DNA of 5,799 nucleotides from an uncultured Roseovarius sp. (GTDB lineage: Bacteria; Pseudomonadota; Alphaproteobacteria; Rhodobacterales; Rhodobacteraceae): the NCBI GenBank assembly GCA_913055965.1, contig CAJXKX010000153.1:1-5799 (forward strand), read 5' to 3'. Position numbers and translations under genes: made by a program. This document shows, in pieces, positions 1 to 5,719 of the stretch (the first letter of the stretch is position 1; each line of letters starts with the position of its first letter). The notes under the pieces were generated by a model. That model did no database searches. It was not told the origin of the DNA and was given only the letters and a program-made list of their open reading frames with translations.

Positions 1-986
1 GGCTGATCCAGGTTGGGCAGTTCTGGCGGCAGGCCACGGCACTCGAGTGCGGCGAGCAGGGCGTTGTCGGCCAGGCTCTCGTTCACACGCAGGTCGCGGC
101 CGGGCAGCACCATCGCCGGCGTCGGCGCCTCGATCGCGCGCAGGAAGCCGGCGATCAGCGGCATGTCGTGCGGGTAGCGTTTGACCTCAAGCGCCTGCGC
201 GCCGAACGCGTCCTCCCAGGGCGCCAGCACCGCGGCGTAGTCCATCCGGGCCCGCGTCGCAGGGTCGGCGAGCCAGTCGGCCAGCGGATCGGCCTCCGGC
301 TCGGTCGGGTAGACGCCGATATTGGGGCTGATGCCGGGCAGGATCTGGTCGCCCGCGATCACGAGGCCGTCGTCGCGGCTCCACAGCGTGAGGTGATCGG
401 GGGCGTGCCCGCCGCCGAACCGCACGTCCCAGTCGCGCCCGCCCGCGCGGATCACCGCGCCGTCGGTCACGCGGGTATAGCCCACCGGTATGGGCGCGCA
501 CGTATCGGCGAAATTGTAGGGGCGCTCCTGCGCGCGCCGGTCGAACACGTCGGGGTCCATGCCGCCCGCGCGGGAAAATTCCAGCGCCTGCTTGGTGGGC
601 CGCTCCTCGACATCGAGAATGAGCATCCGCGCCATCAGCCAGCTTGTCCGCGAGGCCCAGAGCGCCGCGTCGAACCGCTCCATCAGCCAGCCCGCCATGC
701 CGATATGGTCGGGGTGGTGGTGGGTGAGGATAACGCGCGAGACCGGCTTGCCCTGCAATGGCCCCGCAAGGATCGTCTCCCACAGCGCCACGGCGCGGCG
801 CGAATGGATGCCGGTATCGACGATGGTCCAGCTGTCGCCCTCGTCGAGCGCGTAGATGTTGACGTGGTCGAGTACCATCGGCAGCGGCAGGCGCAGCCAG
901 AGCACGCCGGGGGCGACCTCGGTGGCCGTTCCCTCGGGGGGCGGCGCGTCCCACGGGTGGCGGATGATCCCTCCGCCGTCCATCAT
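1..986 (-). CDS. MBL-fold metallo-hydrolase, 3'-truncated by the window edge, with an atypical C-terminal part
   Basis: The gene encodes a predicted zinc-dependent hydrolase of the glyoxalase II-like metallo-beta-lactamase fold; the substrate is unknown. Starting from the first of two tandem ATG codons at 986, 328 residues are visible and no stop is reached before position 1. The metal site is clear: HHHPDH at residues 89-94 (preceded by VILT), a further His in GGGHAPDH (H194), and the bridging Asp in IAGDQILPGISPN (D213). The ATGA overlap with the upstream acyl-CoA dehydrogenase stop implies translational coupling and one transcript, so a role in acyl-CoA or thioester metabolism is possible but inferred. 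After about residue 238 (DWL, near position 270) the family's usual continuation, including the LPGH-type last His ligand, is absent. Instead there is a tail with YAAVLAPWEDAFG (250-262) and NESL (302-305), which resembles sulfotransferase-like proteins. The reading frame stays open with high GC3, so the tail is coding. The N-terminal call is firm; the nature of the tail is uncertain. Confidence 0.85.
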   Translation of the reverse strand, partial: MMDGGGIIRHPWDAPPPEGTATEVAPGVLWLRLPLPMVLDHVNIYALDEGDSWTIVDTGIHSRRAVALWETILAGPLQGKPVSRVILTHHHPDHIGMAGWLMERFDAALWASRTSWLMARMLILDVEERPTKQALEFSRAGGMDPDVFDRRAQERPYNFADTCAPIPVGYTRVTDGAVIRAGGRDWDVRFGGGHAPDHLTLWSRDDGLVIAGDQILPGISPNIGVYPTEPEADPLADWLADPATRARMDYAAVLAPWEDAFGAQALEVKRYPHDMPLIAGFLRAIEAPTPAMVLPGRDLRVNESLADNALLAALECRGLPPELPNLDQ

Positions 987-2701
987 GCCGCGAAATCCGA
1001 AGGCGTCAGCGCGTAGAGATCGCCCGCCCCGGCGGTGGCATGGGCGAAATGGCCCGCGTGCTCGGGCAAGAGGCGGGTGATGTAGAACCGCGCCAGCCGC
1101 GCGCGGGCGCCATCCCCGCCCTCGGCCAGTGCCGCGGCGAGGTGGATATGCGCCCCCAGAACACGGGCGAAGCCGCGCAGATAGGGCATGGCCCCGGCGA
1201 AGCGCTGGGTCATGTCGGATTGCGCGAGCATCCAGTCGGTCGCCTCGCGCAGGCTCTCGGTGGCCTGCCAGACCGGTTCGGCGAGGTCGGGCAGGGCGGC
1301 GCGCGCGGATTCGGCGTGGGTCTCTATCTCGTCGATGAGCGCGAACGCAGCCTCGCCGCCATCGCTGAGCTTGCGCCCCACGAGGTCCATCGCCTGGATG
1401 CCGTTGGTGCCCTCGTAGATCGCCGTCACCCGCACGTCGCGCAGGTACTGCGCGGCGCCCGTCTCTTCGATATAGCCCATGCCGCCGTGAAGCTGGATGC
1501 CGGTATTGGCCACCGCGATCCCGGTCTCGGTGCCGCAGACCTTGGCCAGTGGCGTGAGCAGGGCGGCGCGGGCGCGCCAGTGATCGCTGCCGGTCGCGGT
1601 CTCCATGTCGATGGCCTTGGCGCAGGCCAGCGCGATGCCGCGCGCGGCGAAGGTCTCGGCGCGCATCTGGGCGAGCATCCGGCGCACATTGGCGTGGTCG
1701 ATGATCGCGCCCGTGCCCCCCTCGACCGGGGTGCGGCCCTGCCTGCGCTCCTGCGCGTAGGCCAGCGCGTGCTGATAGGCCCCCTCGGCCACGCCCACGC
1801 CCTGACCGCCGACGCCGAGACGGGCGTTGTTCATCATGGTGAACATGGCGCGCATGCCGTCGTGGGCCTCGCCCACGAGCCAGCCGGTGGCGCTGTCGTG
1901 TTGCATCACGCAGGTGGGGCTGCCGTGCAGCCCCATCTTGTGCTCGAGGCTCACGACCGTGACCGCGTTGCGCGCGCCGGGATTGCCGTCTTCGTCGGGA
2001 ATGAATTTCGGCACGAGGAACAGGCTGATCCCCTTGGTGCCGGGCACGCCGTCGGGCAGGCGGGCGAGCACGAGGTGGCAGACATTCGCGGTGATGTCGT
2101 TGTCGCCCCAGGAGATGTAGATCTTCTGCCCGGTGATCGCATAGGTGCCGTCGCCATTGGGCTCGGCGCGGGTGCGCAGCGCGCCCACGTCCGATCCGGC
2201 CTGCGATTCGGTCAGGTTCATGGTGCCGGACCATTCGCCGCTGACCAGTTTCGGCAGGTAGAGCGCCTTGAGCGCGTCGCTCGCGTGATGCTCCAGCGCC
2301 TCGATCTGGCCTTGCGTCATCAGCGGCGCGAGTTGCAGCGACAGGCAGGAGGCGCTCATCATCTCGTTGACGGCGGTGGCAAGCGCCATCGGCAGGCCCA
2401 TGCCGCCATGATCGGGATGCGCGCTGATCGCGATCCAGCCGCCCTCGGCGATGGCGCGGTAGCCCTGGGCGAAACCGGGGCTGGTGCGCACGATGCCGTT
2501 CTCCAGCCGCGCGGGATGCGTGTCCCCTGCACGGTTGAGAGGGCTGAGCACCTCCTCGCACATGCGGCCCGCCTCGGTGAGGATCGCGTCGGTCACGTCT
2601 CTCGTGGCCTCCGAGAAACGGTCGGTCGCGATCACCTCGTCGAGGCCGATCACATGGTCGAACAGAAAGCGGTAATCCTCGACCGGGGCGCGATAGGGCA
2701 T
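983..2701 (-). CDS. Acyl-CoA dehydrogenase with extra C-terminal domain (DmdC-like subfamily)
   Basis: This 572-residue flavoenzyme is predicted to oxidise an acyl-CoA to the 2,3-enoyl-CoA, with FAD as cofactor and ETF as electron acceptor, in the cytoplasm. The N-terminal segment (YRAPVEDYRFLFDHV, residues 3-17) is the short helical extension typical of the roughly 600-residue subfamily. The central ACAD domains follow, with MNLTESQAGSD at 161-171 (acyl-CoA dehydrogenase signature 1 region) and GIQLHGGMGYIEETG at 401-415 (signature 2 region). YEGTNGIQ at 429-436 carries the probable catalytic base E430. Residues from about 450 to 572 form the additional helical C-terminal domain. The subfamily includes methylmercaptopropionyl-CoA dehydrogenase DmdC and long-chain enzymes; the sequence alone does not settle the substrate, so no symbol is given. 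The ATG at 2701 is chosen because a strong AGGAAGG lies 6 nt upstream and the protein then begins MPYRAP as in relatives; an in-frame GTG at 2764 would add 21 residues without family character. The gene is first in a unit with the MBL-fold gene. Confidence 0.96.
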   Translation of the reverse strand: MPYRAPVEDYRFLFDHVIGLDEVIATDRFSEATRDVTDAILTEAGRMCEEVLSPLNRAGDTHPARLENGIVRTSPGFAQGYRAIAEGGWIAISAHPDHGGMGLPMALATAVNEMMSASCLSLQLAPLMTQGQIEALEHHASDALKALYLPKLVSGEWSGTMNLTESQAGSDVGALRTRAEPNGDGTYAITGQKIYISWGDNDITANVCHLVLARLPDGVPGTKGISLFLVPKFIPDEDGNPGARNAVTVVSLEHKMGLHGSPTCVMQHDSATGWLVGEAHDGMRAMFTMMNNARLGVGGQGVGVAEGAYQHALAYAQERRQGRTPVEGGTGAIIDHANVRRMLAQMRAETFAARGIALACAKAIDMETATGSDHWRARAALLTPLAKVCGTETGIAVANTGIQLHGGMGYIEETGAAQYLRDVRVTAIYEGTNGIQAMDLVGRKLSDGGEAAFALIDEIETHAESARAALPDLAEPVWQATESLREATDWMLAQSDMTQRFAGAMPYLRGFARVLGAHIHLAAALAEGGDGARARLARFYITRLLPEHAGHFAHATAGAGDLYALTPSDFAA

Positions 2702-2707
2702 GCTGGG

Positions 2708-2714
2708 CCTTCCT
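2708..2714 (-). promoter_or_regulatory. Ribosome binding site of the acyl-CoA dehydrogenase gene
   Basis: Read on the minus strand this is AGGAAGG, with 6 nt between it and the ATG at 2701. It decides the start against the upstream in-frame GTG at 2764. Confidence 0.8.
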
Positions 2715-2734
2715 TTCGATCCTGCCGGCGCGGC

Positions 2735-2763
2735 TTGGCAAGCGGGCCGGGGGGCGGTATTCA
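2735..2763 (+). promoter_or_regulatory. Candidate sigma70-type promoter for the threonylcarbamoyl-AMP synthase gene
   Basis: TTGGCA (2735-2740, five of six matches to TTGACA) is followed after exactly 17 bp by TATTCA (2758-2763, a poor -10 with only the first three bases matching). Transcription would start near 2770, giving a leader of about 60 nt. The -35 overlaps the GGCAAGC/GCTTG dyad. The call rests on pattern matching in GC-rich DNA and is tentative. Confidence 0.35.
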
Positions 2764-2831
2764 CCCCATCGTCGGCAAGCCTAGCCGGTGACAGCGTGGC
2801 GGCAAGCGGAACGCCGCGTCAGAGGGTCTAG

Positions 2832-3779
2832 ATGCCAAATGCAACCGAACTATTGCAAGCGGATGCGCGGGGTCTTGCACGCGCCGCCGCGATCTGGCGC
2901 GCGGGCGGGCTGGTGGCGCTGCCCACCGAGACGGTCTACGGCCTCGGCGCGGATGCGCGCGACGACCGGGCGGTGGCGCGTATCTTCGAGGCGAAGGGGC
3001 GGCCGCGCTTCAACCCGCTGATCGTGCATGTCGAGAGCGCGGCGCGGGCGCGGGACCATGTCGAATGGCCGGAGGCCGCCGAGCGCGTGGCGCGCGCCTT
3101 CTGGCCCGGGCCGCTGACGCTGGTGCTGCCGCTGCGCGCGGGCGCGGGGCTGTCGCCGCTGGTGACGGCGGGGTTGCCGACGCTCGCGGTGCGGGTGCCC
3201 GCGCATCCGGTGGCGCGCGCGCTGCTGGCGGAGTTCGGCGGGCCGCTGGCCGCGCCCTCGGCCAATCCCTCGGGCCGGATCAGCCCGACGCGCGCGGCGC
3301 ATGTGATGGAGGGTCTGGGCGGGCGCATCGAAGCGGTGGTGGATGGCGGGGCCTGCGGGGTGGGCGTGGAATCGACCATCCTCGGGCTGGCCGATGGCCC
3401 GGTGCTGCTGCGCCCCGGCGGCGTGCCCGTCGAGGCGCTGGAGGCGGCGCTGGGCGCCCCCGTGGCGGCCCGCGACGAGGCCGGAGCGCTGAGCGCGCCG
3501 GGGCAGATGCGCTCGCATTACGCGCCCGCGGCGCGGGTGCGGCTCGGAGCCACCGAGCGGCGCGCGGGCGAAGCGCTCTTGGGCTTCGGCGCGGTGGCGG
3601 GCGATCTGAGCCTGTCGGAGACGGGCGATCTGGTGGAGGCGGCGGCGAACCTCTTTCACCACTTGCACGCGCTCGACGCGACCGGGACAGAGGTGATCGC
3701 CGTGGCCCCCATCCCCGAACGCGGCCTTGGTCGGGCGATCAACGACCGTCTGCGGCGCGCGGCGGCGGAGCGGGGCTGA
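2832..3779 (+). CDS. tsaC: L-threonylcarbamoyladenylate synthase (Sua5/YrdC/YwlC family, long form)
   Basis: The enzyme makes threonylcarbamoyl-AMP from threonine, bicarbonate and ATP. This is the first step of the t6A modification at position 37 of tRNAs reading ANN codons; TsaD and partners then transfer the group. The 315-residue product has an N-terminal YrdC domain (about 10-200), with PTETVYGLGAD at 31-41, the basic KGRPRFNPLIVH at 55-66, WPGPLTLVLP at 91-100, APSANPSG at 141-148 and the VESTI segment at 179-183. A linker follows (APGQMRSHYAP, 222-232), then a Sua5-type C-terminal domain ending in GLGRAINDRLRRAA. The presence of the second domain makes it the Sua5/TsaC2 type, not the short E. 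coli TsaC. The ATG at 2832 has AGAGGG (2821-2826) 5 nt upstream. It appears monocistronic: divergent from the acyl-CoA dehydrogenase gene and convergent with the DUF6473 gene. The product is expected to be essential or near-essential, and no defect is visible. Confidence 0.96.
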   Translation: MPNATELLQADARGLARAAAIWRAGGLVALPTETVYGLGADARDDRAVARIFEAKGRPRFNPLIVHVESAARARDHVEWPEAAERVARAFWPGPLTLVLPLRAGAGLSPLVTAGLPTLAVRVPAHPVARALLAEFGGPLAAPSANPSGRISPTRAAHVMEGLGGRIEAVVDGGACGVGVESTILGLADGPVLLRPGGVPVEALEAALGAPVAARDEAGALSAPGQMRSHYAPAARVRLGATERRAGEALLGFGAVAGDLSLSETGDLVEAAANLFHHLHALDATGTEVIAVAPIPERGLGRAINDRLRRAAAERG

Positions 3780-3840
3780 GGGGGCGCTGCCCCCGCCGCG
3801 CCTGCGGCGCGACTCCCCCGGGGTATTGGGGCCATGAAGA
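3780..3840. repeat. Rhodobacterales-type 3' intergenic element with two hairpins, probable bidirectional terminator
   Basis: The element begins directly after the TGA at 3777-3779. Hairpin 1 is GGGGGC-GCT-GCCCCC (3780-3794). Hairpin 2 is CGCCGC-GCCT-GCGGCG (3794-3809). Then come CCCCCGGGG (3815-3823), TATTGGGGCCATGAAGA (3824-3840) and the neighbouring gene's stop at 3852-3854. From memory, this order (G-run/C-run hairpin, second variable hairpin, CCCCCGGG-TATT, GGCCA, GAAGA) is common after genes in Rhodobacteraceae. Only one copy is in the window, so repetition cannot be shown here. Lying between convergent genes, it plausibly ends transcription from both sides, but no classic U-run follows either stem. 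Confidence 0.6.
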
Positions 3841-3851
3841 CGCAGCATGCG

Positions 3852-4679
3852 CTACTGCGGGCCGGGTGGCGCGCGGCGCTGGAGAAGCCGCGCCAGGATG
3901 GGGTGGAGGGCCTCGGCCGCCGCGCGATGCGCCGGGAGCCCGGGCCGGGGGGCGATCCTGCCGGGCGGCGCGGACGGGCGCGCGTGGTGGCGCGGCGCTG
4001 TGCGCACCGTCGCGGCGGCGAGCGGGGCGAGCGCAGCGAACATGGCATCGGTGACGAAGGCGGGCTCTGCGCCGAGGGCCGCGCCGTCCGGGTCGCCCTG
4101 CGGCGCGCGGCCCGCGATGCACAGCAGCACCACCGGCGGCGCGAGGTCGCGCAAGAGGCCCGCGAGGCGGCCGACCCATGCCTGCTGCAGACCCTCGCGC
4201 AGCCGCGCGAAGCGCGCGGGCGAGATCGCGGCGAGGCGGTGCAGGAGGTGGCGGGTGAAGTGGAACTCGGTGAAATCCACCTCGGGGTAGAGGGCGCGCA
4301 GCGCGGGCGCGGCCTCGACGAAGCGGTCGTTGCGGCGCGGGTGCACCCGGTAGAACGGGTTGGAGAGATTGGTCGCGCCGGGCAGGTGCAGCACCACCGC
4401 GCGCGCGCCCTGTGCCATGCGCCGCAGCCCCGGATCGCCCGCGAGCACGTCCGGCCCGGCATTGGGCAGGCCGAGATTGACGCAGGGCAGGCCGAGCGCC
4501 GCCTCGCTCAGCGCGGGCCAGGGGCGCGCGATGTGATGCGCGCAGGTCTCGGTGCCGCCGAGGCAGGCCACGTATCCCTGTGCGAGGTCGCGGCGCGGCC
4601 CGCGAAACTGCAGCCGCGAGCCCGCGTAGCGCACGGCGCGATCCTCGTGGGGCGGCCGCCCCAAGCGTTCATAGGTCAT
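3852..4679 (-). CDS. DUF6473 family protein, function unknown
   Basis: This 275-residue protein of unknown function matches, from memory, the DUF6473 family of Rhodobacteraceae along its whole length. Recognisable conserved blocks are MTYERLG (1-7), YAGSRLQFRGPRR (18-30), YVACLGGTET (36-45), the CVNLGLPNAGPD block (66-77), NLSNPFYRVHPRRNDRF (104-120), YPEVDFTEFHFTRHLL (131-146) and a C-terminal AHRAAAEALHPIL (250-262). No signal peptide or membrane helix is evident. The HPRRNDRF and FTEFHFTRH blocks are rich in polar and charged residues and could form an active site, but this is speculation. The segment from about 190 to 245 is low in complexity and rich in Ala, Pro and Arg. The ATG at 4679 is preferred because it gives the family's usual MTYERLG beginning; an in-frame TTG at 4736 would add 19 unrelated residues. 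The ribosome site is weak (GGTGGGA a few bases upstream). The gene stands alone. Confidence 0.85.
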   Translation of the reverse strand: MTYERLGRPPHEDRAVRYAGSRLQFRGPRRDLAQGYVACLGGTETCAHHIARPWPALSEAALGLPCVNLGLPNAGPDVLAGDPGLRRMAQGARAVVLHLPGATNLSNPFYRVHPRRNDRFVEAAPALRALYPEVDFTEFHFTRHLLHRLAAISPARFARLREGLQQAWVGRLAGLLRDLAPPVVLLCIAGRAPQGDPDGAALGAEPAFVTDAMFAALAPLAAATVRTAPRHHARPSAPPGRIAPRPGLPAHRAAAEALHPILARLLQRRAPPGPQ

Positions 4680-4745
4680 CGGTCCCACCCGTTTTCCAGT
4701 CACCCGGAGGCGAGCGTCGGCGATTCGTCTTTCCAATCCCCTAAA

Positions 4746-4759
4746 CCGCGAATTCGCGG
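4746..4759. repeat. Perfect 14-bp palindrome CCGCGAATTCGCGG
   Basis: The two halves CCGCGAA/TTCGCGG are exact reverse complements. Flanking CTAAA (4741-4745) and TTTAG (4765-4769) extend the symmetry, with a 5-nt asymmetry (CGTAT) on the right. It could be an operator for a dimeric regulator of the divergent genes, or a short hairpin followed by TATTTTAG that terminates transcripts. The sequence does not decide between them. Confidence 0.5.
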
Positions 4760-4782
4760 CGTATTTTAGCGGCCCCTTCCCC

Positions 4783-4812
4783 TTGCGGCGCGTCCCCGCC
4801 GGGGCCTATGCT
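4783..4812 (+). promoter_or_regulatory. Candidate promoter for 3-hydroxybutyryl-CoA dehydrogenase gene
   Basis: TTGCGG (4783-4788) and TATGCT (4807-4812) are separated by 18 bp. Transcription would begin near 4819, leaving a leader of about 25 nt that just holds the ribosome site. The -35 matches only the TTG core. A small CCCC-GCC-GGGG inverted repeat (4794-4804) sits in the spacer. Tentative. Confidence 0.4.
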
Positions 4813-4825
4813 GTGCGCGTGCAGC

Positions 4826-4835
4826 GAGGAAAGGG
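4826..4835 (+). promoter_or_regulatory. Ribosome binding site of the 3-hydroxybutyryl-CoA dehydrogenase gene
   Basis: GAGGAAAGGG lies 8 nt before the ATG at 4844. It supports that start over the in-frame ATG at 4808, which is inside the candidate -10 region and would add 12 residues unlike the family. Confidence 0.7.
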
Positions 4836-4843
4836 CAGGGCGC

Positions 4844-5719
4844 ATGGACATCCGGACAGTGGGCGTTGTGGGCGCGGGCCAGATGGGCAACGGAATCGCC
4901 CATGTGATGGCGCTCGCGGGCTACGAGGTAAGGCTCAACGATGTCAGCGCCGAGGCCCTGGAAAAGGCGATGGCCACGATCCGGCGCAACCTGGAGCGAC
5001 AGGCCGGACGCGGCAAGATCGGCGAGGCCGAGATGGAGGCGGCGCTCGGGCGGATCCTGCCAGAGACGGCGCTGGAGCGGATCGGGGCCTGCGACCTGAT
5101 CATCGAATCGGCGACCGAGCGCGAGGAGATCAAGCAGAAGATCTTCGATGCGCTGCTGCCGCACCTGGCGGATCACACGATCCTGACCTCCAACACCTCG
5201 TCGATTTCGATCACCCGGCTGGCCTCGCGCACCGACCGGCCCGAGAAATTCATGGGGTTCCATTTCATGAACCCGGTGCCGGTGATGCAGTTGGTCGAGC
5301 TCATTCGCGGCATCGCCACCGACAAGGCCACCTTCGACACCTGCCTCGGCGTGGTGGAAAAGCTGGGCAAGACGGCGGCGAGCGCCGAGGATTTCCCGGC
5401 CTTCATCGTCAACCGCATCCTGATGCCGATGATCAACGAGGCGGTCTACACGCTCTACGAGGGGGTGGGCAACGTGCGCTCGATCGACCGGTCGATGAAG
5501 CTGGGGGCCAACCACCCGATGGGGCCGCTGGAACTGGCGGATTTCATCGGGCTCGATACCTGCCTCGCGATCATGAACGTGTTGCATGACGGGCTGGCGG
5601 ATACCAAGTACCGGCCCTGCCCGCTGCTGACGAAATATGTCGAGGCGGGCTGGCTCGGACGCAAGACCGGGCGCGGCTTCTACGATTATCGCGGCGAGGA
5701 GCCGGTGCCGACGCGGTGA
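4844..5719 (+). CDS. hbd: 3-hydroxybutyryl-CoA dehydrogenase (3-hydroxyacyl-CoA dehydrogenase family)
   Basis: The enzyme catalyses the reversible NAD(P)-linked conversion of (S)-3-hydroxybutyryl-CoA, and probably other short 3-hydroxyacyl-CoAs, to the 3-ketoacyl-CoA in the cytoplasm, in beta-oxidation or butyrate-type metabolism. The 291-residue protein has the stand-alone family length. The Rossmann nucleotide site is GVVGAGQMGNGIAH (7-20) with GxGxxG at 10-15, and D33 ends the second strand, which favours NAD. Expected catalytic residues are present: S119 in SNTSS, H140 in GFHFMNP, E152 in LVELI and N190 in FIVNRIL. The C-terminal dimerisation domain includes HPMGPLELADFIGLDT (224-239) and ends with GWLGRKTGRGFYDY (269-282). 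In many Rhodobacteraceae this gene follows etfA, but here the upstream neighbour is a divergent DUF6473 gene, so it has its own promoter region. No truncation or missing key residue is seen. Confidence 0.97.
   Translation: MDIRTVGVVGAGQMGNGIAHVMALAGYEVRLNDVSAEALEKAMATIRRNLERQAGRGKIGEAEMEAALGRILPETALERIGACDLIIESATEREEIKQKIFDALLPHLADHTILTSNTSSISITRLASRTDRPEKFMGFHFMNPVPVMQLVELIRGIATDKATFDTCLGVVEKLGKTAASAEDFPAFIVNRILMPMINEAVYTLYEGVGNVRSIDRSMKLGANHPMGPLELADFIGLDTCLAIMNVLHDGLADTKYRPCPLLTKYVEAGWLGRKTGRGFYDYRGEEPVPTR

Larger units (their letters stand above)
2702..2831. promoter_or_regulatory. Divergent intergenic promoter region with three GGCAAGC repeats
   Basis: This 130-bp gap separates the divergently transcribed acyl-CoA dehydrogenase and threonylcarbamoyl-AMP synthase genes, so promoters for both must lie in or near it. 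GGCAAGC occurs three times in the same orientation, at 2737-2743, 2774-2780 and 2801-2807. The first copy is half of an odd dyad, GCTTG-G-CAAGC (2733-2743). A weak minus-strand promoter candidate for the dehydrogenase is TTGCCG (2805-2800) and TAGGCT (2783-2778) with a 16-bp spacer. No transcription-factor family can be assigned. Confidence 0.45.
4680..4843. promoter_or_regulatory. Divergent intergenic region between the DUF6473 and 3-hydroxybutyryl-CoA dehydrogenase genes
   Basis: These 164 bp must hold the promoters of both flanking genes. Contents are a perfect palindrome at 4746-4759, an AT-richer patch around 4761-4768 that stands out from the GC-rich surroundings, an inverted pair GGCCCC (4771-4776)/GGGGCC (4801-4806), and a candidate plus-strand promoter at 4783-4812. 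I see no convincing minus-strand promoter for the DUF6473 gene and no small coding frame. Confidence 0.45.

Noticed and set aside
1..328. Frameshift as the explanation for the odd C-terminus of the MBL-fold protein
   Set aside because: The frame does not change and third-position GC stays high through the tail. No other frame in this stretch restores an MBL-like C-terminus that I can recognise, so a junction fits better than a frameshift.
168..1016. 282-codon plus-strand frame and 255-codon minus-strand frame within the MBL-fold gene
   Set aside because: Both are shadow frames with Arg/Ala/Pro-rich products. The frame with HHHPDH and the GGGHAPDH and IAGDQIL motifs is the true one and runs to the window edge.
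2702..2764. Upstream GTG start for the acyl-CoA dehydrogenase, adding 21 residues
   Set aside because: The added residues are not family-like, and the ATG at 2701 has a strong, well-spaced ribosome site.
1040..2791. 583-codon open frame on the plus strand, antisense to the acyl-CoA dehydrogenase
   Set aside because: It mirrors the dehydrogenase gene in GC-rich DNA, and its product is low-complexity, rich in Gly, Ala, His and Arg, with no family motif. The opposite strand carries a complete, motif-bearing enzyme.
2850..3848. 332-codon minus-strand frame opposite the threonylcarbamoyl-AMP synthase gene
   Set aside because: It is Arg- and Gln-rich with no domain signature, and is explained by the high GC of the real gene on the plus strand.
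3834..4769. 311-codon plus-strand frame opposite the DUF6473 gene
   Set aside because: The product is Arg/Ala/Gly-rich without motifs, it spans both intergenic regions, and the minus-strand frame has conserved family blocks.
4766..5587. 273-codon minus-strand frame opposite the 3-hydroxybutyryl-CoA dehydrogenase gene
   Set aside because: It is a His/Arg/Asp-rich antisense shadow of a complete, well-conserved enzyme.
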